64,000 nucleotides of DNA. It comes from Oceanirhabdus sp. W0125-5 (GTDB taxonomy: Bacteria > Bacillota > Clostridia > Clostridiales > Clostridiaceae). The stretch's first letter is position 1; each line of letters begins with the position of its first letter. The stretch lies in assembly GCF_027938815.1 (NCBI RefSeq), contig NZ_CP115913.1, positions 2,390,001-2,454,000 on the forward strand, read 5' to 3'. Shown piece by piece: positions 27,265 to 35,731 of the stretch. Position numbers and translations under genes: made by a program. The notes below the pieces were generated by a model. It had not been told where the DNA came from. It made no database searches and saw only the letters and a list, made by a program, of their open reading frames with translations.

Positions 27265-27699
27265 ATGTTATTGAGTAAATTGAGTTTGATTTTTAAATTA
27301 TTAATTATTGTCTTTATATATGGAATTATTTATTATGCCTTAAAAGTTATGTACAAGGACATTAACAAAAATGAGAAAAAAACTAGCCAACAAGTTAAAA
27401 CAATAGGACTTGAAGTACTAGATCCAGGTAATAATACTAACTTAAAGCATGGGTCATTAATACCTGTTGTTCAAAAGTTGTCTATTGGTCGAGATAAAAA
27501 GAATATGGTTCAGCTTGAAGAAAAGTTTGTATCAGGAAAACATGCTGTTATTAAGCTTGTGGGAGATGGATACTATATTGAAGATTTGAACAGTACAAAT
27601 GGTACAATTTTAAACAATGAGAAAATAACTGAGAAGGTGTGGTTGAGTTCAGGTGATCTGATTAAAGTGGGCACTTCTGTTTTTAGAGTTATTGTATAG
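27265..27699 (+). CDS. membrane-anchored FHA-domain protein
   Basis: This 144-residue protein has one N-terminal membrane helix (about 8-28), a short linker, then an FHA phosphothreonine-binding domain (about 70-144) with the expected IGRDKKNMVQL, SGKHAVIKL and DLNSTNGTILNN motifs. It is followed 12 bp later by a RodA/FtsW-type gene and a class B PBP gene. This order recalls the actinobacterial fhaB-rodA-pbpA group, where a Ser/Thr kinase controls wall growth. A kinase gene is not in the window. The role is probably to dock a phosphorylated wall-synthesis regulator (inference). Confidence 0.85.
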   Translation: MLLSKLSLIFKLLIIVFIYGIIYYALKVMYKDINKNEKKTSQQVKTIGLEVLDPGNNTNLKHGSLIPVVQKLSIGRDKKNMVQLEEKFVSGKHAVIKLVGDGYYIEDLNSTNGTILNNEKITEKVWLSSGDLIKVGTSVFRVIV

Positions 27700-27710
27700 A
27701 GGAGATAGGG

Positions 27711-28949
27711 ATGTTAAAGAATTCATCATATGATACTAAATTAAATTTATGTATATTTGGATTTATTGCAGCTTGTTTTTTTAATCTTACTGTTATAAAC
27801 AATCATTTTGATTTTCTGCCTATAATTATTGGAGTAGTTGTATTTGGTGGATTTTTTTGTGGTAATTTGATTCTTAAAAAAATATATCCAATGGGAGATA
27901 AGTTTATATTTATTTTATCAAGTGCATTATCTATGATTGGTATAGTAATGCTTTACAGATTAAAAGTATCAGAGGCGAAGAAGCAAGTTGTTTGGATGAT
28001 GGTTGGAATTGGGGTATTTATTTTTATCCAATTTATAATTAAGAGATTTAAATACTTATTAAAATATAAGTATTTTTTTATGATTTTGACATTAATGTTT
28101 ATGAGTATGGCAATGTTGTTTGGTACAAGAATAGGAGGAGCTAACAACTGGATTGTTATTGGCGGGTTTACTTTTCAACCTTCAGAAATGGGGAAGGTGT
28201 TTTTAGTATTATATCTAGCAAGTGCTTTAAACGATTATGGTAACGTTAAAAAATATAAGTTCATCAAAGGGAGTATAGCTTCATTAATAGAACCAGCATT
28301 GATAGTAATGATATCATTAGGTTTTATGGTATTGCAGAGAGAGTTAGGATCCGCACTGATAATATTTATTATTGCAGTAGTAATGTTATATCTTGGAACC
28401 GAAAAAGGAAAATATGTTTTGGTATCTTTTATTCTTTTTACAATGGGAGCCGGATTGAGTTATAAGCTTTTTTATCATGTTAGAAGAAGAGTGTTAATTT
28501 GGAGAGACCCTTGGAAATACGCTTATAATGAGTCTTATCAGGTAATTCAAGGATTAATTTCAATATGTTCTGGAGGATTTTTTGGAACAGGATTAGGACT
28601 TGGTAATCCCAATGTTATTCCAGAGATAACTACGGATTATATTTTTGCAGCAATTTGCGAAGAAATGGGGATTTTAGTAGGAATAGCAATTTTAATAATA
28701 TATTTTATTATTTTTTATAGAGCAATGAGAATTGCATTAATGCTTAATGATAAGTTTTCTATGTTAGCAATATCTGGATTAAGTGTTATGATAGCAGCTC
28801 AAACCTTAGTTATAATCGGTGGAATTATGGGAGTTATACCACTTACAGGAATAACTCTGCCATTAATAAGCTATGGAGGAAGTTCCATGCTTACAGTTTA
28901 TTTTTCTTTAGGTATTATACAAAAGATCTCTGAGGAGGGGAATTTATGA
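27711..28949 (+). CDS. FtsW/RodA/SpoVE-family peptidoglycan glycosyltransferase
   Basis: This 412-residue SEDS protein has about ten membrane helices. Family motifs include GGANNWIVIGGFTFQPSE, the RDPWK segment with YQVIQGLISICSGGFFGTGLGLG, FAAICEEMGIL and GVIPLTGITLPLISYGGSSML. SEDS proteins polymerise lipid II together with a class B PBP, and the PBP gene overlaps the end of this one (ATGA). Whether it serves elongation, division or sporulation cannot be told; the FHA gene upstream favours a RodA-like role. Confidence 0.92.
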   Translation: MLKNSSYDTKLNLCIFGFIAACFFNLTVINNHFDFLPIIIGVVVFGGFFCGNLILKKIYPMGDKFIFILSSALSMIGIVMLYRLKVSEAKKQVVWMMVGIGVFIFIQFIIKRFKYLLKYKYFFMILTLMFMSMAMLFGTRIGGANNWIVIGGFTFQPSEMGKVFLVLYLASALNDYGNVKKYKFIKGSIASLIEPALIVMISLGFMVLQRELGSALIIFIIAVVMLYLGTEKGKYVLVSFILFTMGAGLSYKLFYHVRRRVLIWRDPWKYAYNESYQVIQGLISICSGGFFGTGLGLGNPNVIPEITTDYIFAAICEEMGILVGIAILIIYFIIFYRAMRIALMLNDKFSMLAISGLSVMIAAQTLVIIGGIMGVIPLTGITLPLISYGGSSMLTVYFSLGIIQKISEEGNL

Positions 28950-30361
28950 AAAGAAAAAGCATGAAAAATGTTTTGGTAGTTTTTTTAGTGCTTTTTATTT
29001 TAATAATAAGTTACATAGGTTTTTATTATATATTTAATGGTAGAAATGTAGTCATGAGCGTGTATAATAACAGGCTGTGGAGTAAAAGACGAGAAGTTGT
29101 AAGAGGGAATATTCTAGATAGAGATGGTAATTATTTAACTGAAAGCAAGGTTGAAGGCGGCACAAATAAATTAAAATATAATGGTGGAAAAGCTTTTGCT
29201 CACGTACTTGGGTATATGGATCCTGTTTATGGATTGACTGGACTTCAGAATACATATGATCTTGAGCTTATGGGAGAGAGAAGAGGTGGAATATTTACTA
29301 CATTTTCTAAAAAAGAAAATTTAAATAAAGGGTATGATTTAAAAACAACACTTAATGAAAAGCTTCAACGTAGAGCATATAGTCTAATGGGTAAAAGTAG
29401 AGGCGCAGTAATAATGATGAATCCTAAAAGTGGAGAAATATATACAATGGTTTCAGCTCCATCATATGATCCAAATTATCTACAGGAGAATTGGAAGATA
29501 ATTTCAACTGACAAAAATAGCCCATTGATAAATAGAGCTGTTTCAGGAATGTATCCTCCTGCCTCAACATTTAAAATTATTACAGCTATAGCTGCGCTAG
29601 AGCATATAGAAGGTGTGGAAGATTATAAGATTCAAGACACTGGTGTCTTAAAATATAATGGAATTGATGTATTAACTAATTATGAAAGTAAACCTCATGG
29701 AGATATTGATATTGAAGAAGCCTTTAAAGTTTCTAGTAATGTTTATTTTGGTGATTTGGGGCTCAAATTAGGAAATAAAAAGTTGAAAAATACTGCTGAA
29801 AGATTTTATTTTAATAAGAATACTTCCTGTGATGGAATTATAATTGATAATAGCAGATTTCCAGATGTGGGTTATCAAGAAATTGGTACCTTGGCGCAAA
29901 GTGCAATCGGACAGAATAGTGTTCTTGCGACACCTATGGAAATATTGATTACAGCTAATGTAATAGCTAACAATGGAATATTTATGAAGCCATTTCTTGT
30001 ACAAGAAGTTCTTGAGAACGATAAAATAGTTAAGAAACTTAATCCAGTTAAAGTAGAAAGAATTATATCAACAAAGAATGCTAAATTAGTAAAGGAATAT
30101 ATGAAGAAAACTGTAGATGAAGGTACAGGTAAAGCCGCTAAAATTTTTGGATTAAATGTATACGGGAAAACTGGAACCGCAGAGCATGAAAATACACCTC
30201 AACGCCCACCTCATTCATGGTTTGTAGGATTTGCAGGTAATGAAGAACCTTCAATTTCTTTTGTGGTATTAATTGAAGAAGGTGGAGTTGGAGGAGGAAG
30301 AGCAGCTACAATTGCTAGAGAGTTGGTTGAATATGCTGATAAGCTAGGACTTGTAAAATAA
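28946..30361 (+). CDS. class B penicillin-binding protein (peptidoglycan transpeptidase)
   Basis: This 471-residue protein has an N-terminal membrane helix (about 8-30), a short pedestal region (RGNILDRDGNYLTES and GLTGLQNTYDLELMGE), and a transpeptidase domain with the active-site serine in ASTFKIITA (S-T-F-K), the SSN motif in FKVSSNVYFG and KTG in VYGKTGTAEH. The pedestal is short, as in actinobacterial PbpA, rather than the long form of PBP2 or PBP3. It is the partner of the overlapping SEDS gene. The TAA stop abuts the first heptamer of repeat copy C, and no other terminator lies between. Confidence 0.92.
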   Translation: MKRKSMKNVLVVFLVLFILIISYIGFYYIFNGRNVVMSVYNNRLWSKRREVVRGNILDRDGNYLTESKVEGGTNKLKYNGGKAFAHVLGYMDPVYGLTGLQNTYDLELMGERRGGIFTTFSKKENLNKGYDLKTTLNEKLQRRAYSLMGKSRGAVIMMNPKSGEIYTMVSAPSYDPNYLQENWKIISTDKNSPLINRAVSGMYPPASTFKIITAIAALEHIEGVEDYKIQDTGVLKYNGIDVLTNYESKPHGDIDIEEAFKVSSNVYFGDLGLKLGNKKLKNTAERFYFNKNTSCDGIIIDNSRFPDVGYQEIGTLAQSAIGQNSVLATPMEILITANVIANNGIFMKPFLVQEVLENDKIVKKLNPVKVERIISTKNAKLVKEYMKKTVDEGTGKAAKIFGLNVYGKTGTAEHENTPQRPPHSWFVGFAGNEEPSISFVVLIEEGGVGGGRAATIARELVEYADKLGLVK

Positions 30362-30502
30362 TTGAGAATTGTGAATTGAGAATGGAGAATGATGGATGTT
30401 TCTGCTTTTGGCAGAAACTACATTGTATTGTTCTATAGGAGAAAGGGTATTTACTCATTTTATCTTTAGATAAAATATTGTATTTTATATACAATATTTT
30501 AT
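30360..30502. repeat. heptad-ended hairpin repeat, copy C (left part)
   Basis: The heptamers AATTGAG, AATTGTG, AATTGAG, AATGGAG and AATGATGGATG are followed by hairpin 1 GTTTCTGC/GCAGAAAC, CTACATTGTATTGTTC, then TTTACTC with hairpins ATTTTATC/GATAAAAT and ATTGTATT/ATACAAT. The copy ends at ATTTTAT and is replaced by a terminator. Here the second hairpin is ATTTTATC/GATAAAAT where most copies have GTTTCATT/AATGAAAC, so both strands have changed together. Confidence 0.88.
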
Positions 30503-30503
30503 G

Positions 30504-30529
30504 GGGGTAAAAGAGTGAACCCCTTTTTT
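30504..30529 (+). terminator. terminator fused to repeat copy C
   Basis: GGGGT (30504-30508) pairs with ACCCC (30519-30523), then six Ts. Confidence 0.7.
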
Positions 30530-30596
30530 GTTTGAAATTTGTAATAACACAGAATTTATTAAAGTATAAAGATTATTTAATTATTTTTATATTTTA

Positions 30597-30626
30597 TGGA
30601 ACGTTTTGATAAATTATCAAGTCTAA
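30597..30626 (+). promoter_or_regulatory. possible ECF-type promoter of the sigma factor operon
   Basis: TGGAAC (30597-30602) followed by GTTTT resembles an ECF -35 (TGAAAC-like), and AGTCTAA (30620-30626) could be the -10. ECF operons are usually self-activated. A perfect palindrome, GAGTATACTC, lies further downstream near 30655-30664 and could be a separate operator. Confidence 0.35.
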
Positions 30627-30686
30627 GAGATGAGAAACAAAATAAATGTTATATGAGTATACTCAAAATGAAAGGGGAAAACAAAA

Positions 30687-31205
30687 ATGAATAAGGAGGA
30701 GCTAATTTCAAAAGCGATAAATGGCGATGAAGAGTCTTTTGCTATAATAATGGATAAATTAAAAGGAAAGGCATATAGTATGGCTTATGGCTATGTAAGA
30801 AACAGAGAGGATGCCCTTGATATTGTTAGCGAGGCAGTGTGCAGAGCCTTTGTAGGAGTAAAAAAGATTAAGAAAGCTGAATTTTTTGAAACATGGTTCA
30901 TACGAATAGTAATTAATACTTCAAATGATTTCATAAGAAAACAAAAGGTACAAGCGCTTCTGAAAAATTGTTTAAGCATAAATAAATCAGAGACACACAG
31001 AGAAGATTTATTAGATTTAAGACAAGAAATCATGAAAATTGATAAAAAATCTAGAAACATCTTGATACTTAGATATTATCATGATATGACTGTTAAGGAA
31101 ATTTCAAAGATTCTAGGATACCCTGAAGGTACCATTAAAAGTAATCTGAACAGAAGTAAAAAGAAACTACAGATAGCATTGGAGGGGAATATATATGATA
31201 GATAA
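30687..31205 (+). CDS. ECF-type RNA polymerase sigma factor
   Basis: This 172-residue protein has sigma region 2 (KLKGKAYSMAYGYVRNREDALDIVSEAVCRAF, about 24-57) and region 4 (RYYHDMTVKEISKILGYPEGTIKSNLNRSKKKL, about 130-162), joined by a short linker; regions 1 and 3 are absent, as expected of ECF factors. The final 11 bp overlap the DUF4179 gene, whose product is the likely membrane-bound partner. It probably responds to envelope stress. The ATG at 30687 follows AAAGGGG at about 30670-30676. Confidence 0.93.
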   Translation: MNKEELISKAINGDEESFAIIMDKLKGKAYSMAYGYVRNREDALDIVSEAVCRAFVGVKKIKKAEFFETWFIRIVINTSNDFIRKQKVQALLKNCLSINKSETHREDLLDLRQEIMKIDKKSRNILILRYYHDMTVKEISKILGYPEGTIKSNLNRSKKKLQIALEGNIYDR

Positions 31206-32682
31206 AGAACTGAATTTAGCTGTTAATAAAGGATTGAAAATGGGTAAAAAGAGAAAAAGAAATAAGAGAACAATGAAGCTAGGAGTAGCATTTTTAATGA
31301 TTATTACTTTTATTGGTGCTGGAATGAATCCTGCCCTTGCAGAATATATAAAAAAGATACCTTTGATAAATAATCTATATGCAGAAACTGAAAGTATAAA
31401 TGAAGCAAAAAAGCATGGTATGGTTCAGTATGTGAATAAATCAATTGAGGATAATGGAATTAAGGTTACGATAGATTCTATACAACTTTATGGAGATAGA
31501 TGGTCTATAGAATATACAATAGAAGATATGATGGGGGATAAAAAATTTACTGAAAGAGAAGTTGCTTTTAATAAAGAAATGATATATGCAGAATGGGATA
31601 CAGACAGTGGAGTAGGGGGTCAAGGTATAGGTTCAAATGGAAACTTGAATAGAGATTTTGGAGGGTTTTATAATCAAGATATAATAAGTTCTGAAAACAA
31701 TAAAATTAAAAGAAAGTTTGATTTAAAAAGTAATGATTATATAAATGAAAATAATGAAATCCCAAATAAACTTAGGTTTGAGTTTAATGGTATTGAGTGT
31801 TTAAATAAATACGGAAAATTCATTAAATATGATGGGGATTGGACTATTGAAATTGATGTGGATAAAGAAAAATTTGATATTCAACCAGTTATTTTAGTTA
31901 AAGACAAGATGGTAGACATAAATGGTTTAAAATTTAGTGTAAAAATATTAGAGGCTTACCCAACATACACAAAATTAGTTTTAGATGAAAAAAAGTTGGA
32001 TGGATTAAATAAGTTTAAGTTAGATGATCTAAAGGGAGTGAAGCTGCTTTCGGAAAATAAAGAGTATGATCTTATAAAAACTGAGTATAAAGATCAAGTA
32101 GTACTTGATAATGGAACTATGACAAGAGCAAAGAAGATTTCACTTTATTTCAAAAGTATTTACTTTGATGAATTTAATGAGCTGAAACTTGTTGGTGATG
32201 GTGGAATACTATCTTCAAGAACTAGTAGGTTTATTGAGTATGATGTTAATGCAAATGAATTAAACTGTAAAGGGCTTAACTATTCCTTAGAGAGTGAAGC
32301 AGATAAGACGGTTAAATTGCATGAAAATGAGTCCCATAAAGAAGTGTATAATATAGCATTATCAAGCGATATAGGGTATATCCCAAAGTTTTTTGACAGA
32401 AGATTTTTGGACTATAATTATACTATGATTGATTTTATAATTGATGAGAATGGAAATGTTTATGATTGGGTCTATAAGGATACTGAAGTTAGAGAAAAGT
32501 TATACTATAATATTGAATTAGAGTGGAGTAAAGAAAAGGGAAGTATAACGGAAAATTATCAGCTTAATAAAGAGCTTAGAACTTACGAAGAGAATGACTT
32601 TGTTAAACCAAATAAAATATATATTTATATGAATAATGCAATTGTAGATAAATTAGATAGATTTGACGTTAAGGTTTATTAA
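31195..32682 (+). CDS. DUF4179-type membrane protein, probable anti-sigma factor
   Basis: This 495-residue protein has a short basic cytoplasmic segment (1-26), one membrane helix (about 27-46, ending MNPALAEYI), and a large extracytoplasmic part rich in beta strands and charged residues. The layout matches DUF4179 proteins encoded next to ECF sigma factors in Firmicutes, which are thought to hold the sigma factor and sense signals outside. The cytoplasmic part is unusually small for a typical sigma-binding domain. It overlaps the sigma gene by 11 bp, and a terminator follows. Confidence 0.8.
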   Translation: MIDKELNLAVNKGLKMGKKRKRNKRTMKLGVAFLMIITFIGAGMNPALAEYIKKIPLINNLYAETESINEAKKHGMVQYVNKSIEDNGIKVTIDSIQLYGDRWSIEYTIEDMMGDKKFTEREVAFNKEMIYAEWDTDSGVGGQGIGSNGNLNRDFGGFYNQDIISSENNKIKRKFDLKSNDYINENNEIPNKLRFEFNGIECLNKYGKFIKYDGDWTIEIDVDKEKFDIQPVILVKDKMVDINGLKFSVKILEAYPTYTKLVLDEKKLDGLNKFKLDDLKGVKLLSENKEYDLIKTEYKDQVVLDNGTMTRAKKISLYFKSIYFDEFNELKLVGDGGILSSRTSRFIEYDVNANELNCKGLNYSLESEADKTVKLHENESHKEVYNIALSSDIGYIPKFFDRRFLDYNYTMIDFIIDENGNVYDWVYKDTEVREKLYYNIELEWSKEKGSITENYQLNKELRTYEENDFVKPNKIYIYMNNAIVDKLDRFDVKVY

Positions 32683-32725
32683 AAGTTAAATATTTCAAGT
32701 AATATATAGAATAGAATTAGTTTGG

Positions 32726-32750
32726 GAAGCTAGGTGTCTAGCTTCTTTTT
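32726..32750 (+). terminator. terminator after the DUF4179 gene
   Basis: GAAGCTAG (32726-32733) and CTAGCTTC (32738-32745) around a GTGT loop, then five Ts. Confidence 0.92.
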
Positions 32751-32903
32751 CTATGTGTAATTATGTATAATTTATTAAAATTACGAACGTATGTATGAAA
32801 AATATCTTTAAAATGATATAATGATAGGTATAAAAGTCATATTATAAGGTATTTTTAATATGATGAACTTAAGAAAAATAATACTTATATAGAGGGATTA
32901 GTT

Positions 32904-33503
32904 ATGAGAGGAATAACACATGCAGGTGTAGGGGCTACAGCGTATATTGCTGCTAGTAGTCTTATGCAGAGAAATTTTAGTATATTTGAATTAGCATTTG
33001 TAGTAGGAGCTAGTCTTCTGCCAGATATAGATCATCCTAAGAGCAAAGCAAGTAAGTTTGTTCTGCCTGTTAAGAGTAAAGAGGGGAAAAGAGCTTTGTT
33101 TATTTGCTTAGGAATAACTGTATTATGGTTTGATTATTTATATTTTGGTGAACATGCACTAAAAGCGCTCGGGGCTTTATTTATAATGATTGGATTCACC
33201 TCACATAGAAATGGTATAACACATAGTCTTGTTGGTATGATGTTATTCATGTTTGTAATTCACTATACTGGAACAAAATATGAGTATAAAGACTTAACTC
33301 ACTTATTTATTCTAGGGTATGGATCACATTTGTTTTGTGATAGCTTCACAAAGGGTGGATTACCACTTTTTTATCCAATTACAAAAAAGAAATTTAAGGG
33401 TATAATTACTTATAGAGTGGGTTCAAAAGTTGGCGATTTTATTGAAATGGTAATACTTATATTGTGTGTAGTTTATATAATATACACATTGCCGACTATA
33501 TAA
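32904..33503 (+). CDS. YdjM/DUF457-family membrane-bound metal-dependent hydrolase
   Basis: This 199-residue protein has about four membrane segments and the conserved metal-ligand motifs GITHAGVG near the start, SLLPDIDHPKS (about 38-48), HRNGITHSLVG (about 101-111) and SHLFCDSFTKGG. The E. coli homologue YdjM is SOS-induced; the enzyme activity of the family is not established. It has its own ribosome site (GAGGGA) and lies upstream of repeat copy D and uvrC. Linkage with the DNA-repair genes may be chance. Confidence 0.85.
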   Translation: MRGITHAGVGATAYIAASSLMQRNFSIFELAFVVGASLLPDIDHPKSKASKFVLPVKSKEGKRALFICLGITVLWFDYLYFGEHALKALGALFIMIGFTSHRNGITHSLVGMMLFMFVIHYTGTKYEYKDLTHLFILGYGSHLFCDSFTKGGLPLFYPITKKKFKGIITYRVGSKVGDFIEMVILILCVVYIIYTLPTI

Positions 33504-33542
33504 ATGGTGTTGTAATAAGAAACTATTGTGCTTCAGAAAAGA

Positions 33543-33789
33543 AATGTATAATGGATAATGTAAAATGTATAATGATTGACATTTCTCTCCGAGAAATTTT
33601 AATTATACTGTTCCTTAGACAAGGATAGTTTACTCGTTTCATTAGGAATGAAACCTTGTATTTTTAAATTACAATATTTTATCTAAAGATAAAATGAGTA
33701 AAGCCTTCTTGTGCTAAAGACCAATAAAATGTAGTTTTGCGGAGCAAAACATCCATCATTATACATTATCAATTATACATTATACATTT
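33543..33789. repeat. heptad-ended hairpin repeat, copy D (full length)
   Basis: The left heptamers are AATGTAT, AATGGAT, AATGTAA and AATGTAT, followed by AATGATTGAC. Hairpin 1 is ATTTCTC/GAGAAAT. The centre is TTTACTC, GTTTCATT/AATGAAAC, TTGTATTT/AAATTACAA, ATTTTATC/GATAAAAT, GAGTAAA. The right hairpin GTTTTGC/GCAAAAC is shorter than in other copies, with matching changes in both strands. CATCCATC and inverted heptamers end the copy at 33789. Confidence 0.9.
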
Positions 33790-33856
33790 GTTTCAATATT
33801 ACGATTTTAATGACAAATAATATTTACTAGTTTTGATAAAGAAGGGTGGTAAGACA

Positions 33857-35722
33857 ATGTTTGATTTTGAATATCATTTAAAGAATCTCCCACAGAGTCC
33901 AGGGGTTTATTTGATGAAAAATTCTAATGGGGAGATTATATATGTTGGAAAAGCGAAAGTATTAAAAAATAGAGTTAGACAATATTTTCAATCCTCTAAA
34001 AATCATCCAGAAAAGGTTAAACAGATGGTTAAGAATATTAAGGAATTTGAATATATAGTGACAGATTCTGAAGTTGAAGCGCTAATACTTGAATGTAATC
34101 TCATTAAGAAATATTCACCTAGATATAATGTTTTATTAAAGGATGATAAACATTATCCATTTATTAAGATTACATTACAAGAAGAGTTTCCAAGAGTATT
34201 TGTTAGCAGAAATTTCGTTAATGATGGGGGAAAATATTTTGGACCATATCCTGATGGAAAAGCAGTTTATGAGGTTATGGAATTGATAAGGAAAAACTTC
34301 CCTGTTAGAACTTGTAGAAAATCTATTTCAGTTGATATGGAAGCAATTAAGGAATGTCTAAATTATCATATAGGAATGTGTACAGCTCCTTGTGCAAAAA
34401 GAATAACTAAAGCTGAATATGAAAGAATTATTGAAGATATTCAAGATTTACTTAAGGGAAAAAACAAGAGTATTTTGAAAGATTTAAAAGAAGAGATGAT
34501 GAAGCTTTCATCAGAGTTGAAATTTGAAGAAGCTGCTAAATGCAGAGATAAAATAAATGCTGTTGATAGAATATGTGAGAAACAAAAAATTATTAATGGA
34601 AGTTTTGAAAATGAGGATTTTATAAGCGTTTTCTCTGATGAAAGTGATAGTTGTGTTGAAATATTTTTTATGAGAGATGGCAAAATTGTTGGTAGAGAAA
34701 ATTTTATTATTGATAATACTATTGAAGACAATAACTCAGAAGTGATTAAAGAATTCATTAAGAGTTTTTATAGTGGTACAGCATATATTCCTCAAAGAAT
34801 ATTTGTTCAAGATATTAGTGAAAAAGATATTCTAGAAGAGTGGCTTAGAATTAAAGCTGAGAGGAAAGTGGAGATCAAAATACCTCAGATTGGAGAGAAA
34901 AAGAAAGTTCTTCAGATGGTGTATAAAAACGCAAAAGAGACACTTGAAACATATAAAAACAAGACAAAGGTTGATAAAGAATTAAATAAGCTTGCATTGA
35001 ATGAATTGGCAGATGCGCTTGAACTACAGGATTATCCGGAGAGAATTGAAGCATATGATATTTCAAATATAATGGGGATGGATTCTGTGGGTTGTATGGT
35101 GGTTTTTCAGAATGGTAAAGCTAAAAACAGTGATTATAGAAGATTTAAAATAAAGACTGTAGAAGGTGCAGACGATTATAGTAGCATGAGAGAAATTTTA
35201 ACTAGAAGATTCTCTAGAGGTTTAAATGAAATTAAGAAAATTACTGATAATCAAATTAAAGTGGAAGAGGGCAAATTTAGTGTCTTTCCAGATTTGATTA
35301 TGATGGATGGAGGAAAAGGACAAGTTAATGTTGCAAAAGAAGTATTAAATGAGCTAGGAATTGATATTCCTGTTTGCGGTATGGTTAAGGATGATAAACA
35401 TAGAACTCGTGGATTAATATTTGAGAATTATGAAGTTCCTATAAGCAAAAGATCAAATTGTATGAAATTAGTTACTAGAATACAAGATGAAGTTCATAGG
35501 TTTGCAATTACGTACCACAAATCATTGAGAACAAAAAGAAGTTTAAATTCTATTTTAGAAGAAATTCCAAACATAGGGGAAAAGCGTAGAAAAGAACTTC
35601 TCTTGAAATTTGGAAGTGTTGAAAATATAAAAAAAGCAACAGAAAAAGAATTATTAGAAACCCCTTCTATTAATAAAAAGGCATGTGATGCTATTATTAA
35701 CTATTTTAAGGGAAATAAATAG
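33857..35722 (+). CDS. uvrC: excinuclease ABC subunit C
   Basis: This 621-residue nuclease makes both incisions in nucleotide excision repair. It has the GIY-YIG domain (GVYLMKNSNGEIIYVGKA, N-terminal), a cysteine cluster CLNYHIGMCTAPC, a UVR motif (LKFEEAAKCRDKI), an RNase-H-like second nuclease domain (EAYDISNIMGMDSVG...LIMMDGGKGQ) and two C-terminal helix-hairpin-helix motifs (IPNIGEKRRKELLLKFGSVENI). The start is ATG at 33857 behind AAGGGTGGT; the TTG at 33833 precedes that site. It is followed nine bases later by a BMP lipoprotein gene. Confidence 0.96.
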   Translation: MFDFEYHLKNLPQSPGVYLMKNSNGEIIYVGKAKVLKNRVRQYFQSSKNHPEKVKQMVKNIKEFEYIVTDSEVEALILECNLIKKYSPRYNVLLKDDKHYPFIKITLQEEFPRVFVSRNFVNDGGKYFGPYPDGKAVYEVMELIRKNFPVRTCRKSISVDMEAIKECLNYHIGMCTAPCAKRITKAEYERIIEDIQDLLKGKNKSILKDLKEEMMKLSSELKFEEAAKCRDKINAVDRICEKQKIINGSFENEDFISVFSDESDSCVEIFFMRDGKIVGRENFIIDNTIEDNNSEVIKEFIKSFYSGTAYIPQRIFVQDISEKDILEEWLRIKAERKVEIKIPQIGEKKKVLQMVYKNAKETLETYKNKTKVDKELNKLALNELADALELQDYPERIEAYDISNIMGMDSVGCMVVFQNGKAKNSDYRRFKIKTVEGADDYSSMREILTRRFSRGLNEIKKITDNQIKVEEGKFSVFPDLIMMDGGKGQVNVAKEVLNELGIDIPVCGMVKDDKHRTRGLIFENYEVPISKRSNCMKLVTRIQDEVHRFAITYHKSLRTKRSLNSILEEIPNIGEKRRKELLLKFGSVENIKKATEKELLETPSINKKACDAIINYFKGNK

Positions 35723-35731
35723 GAGAGTAAT

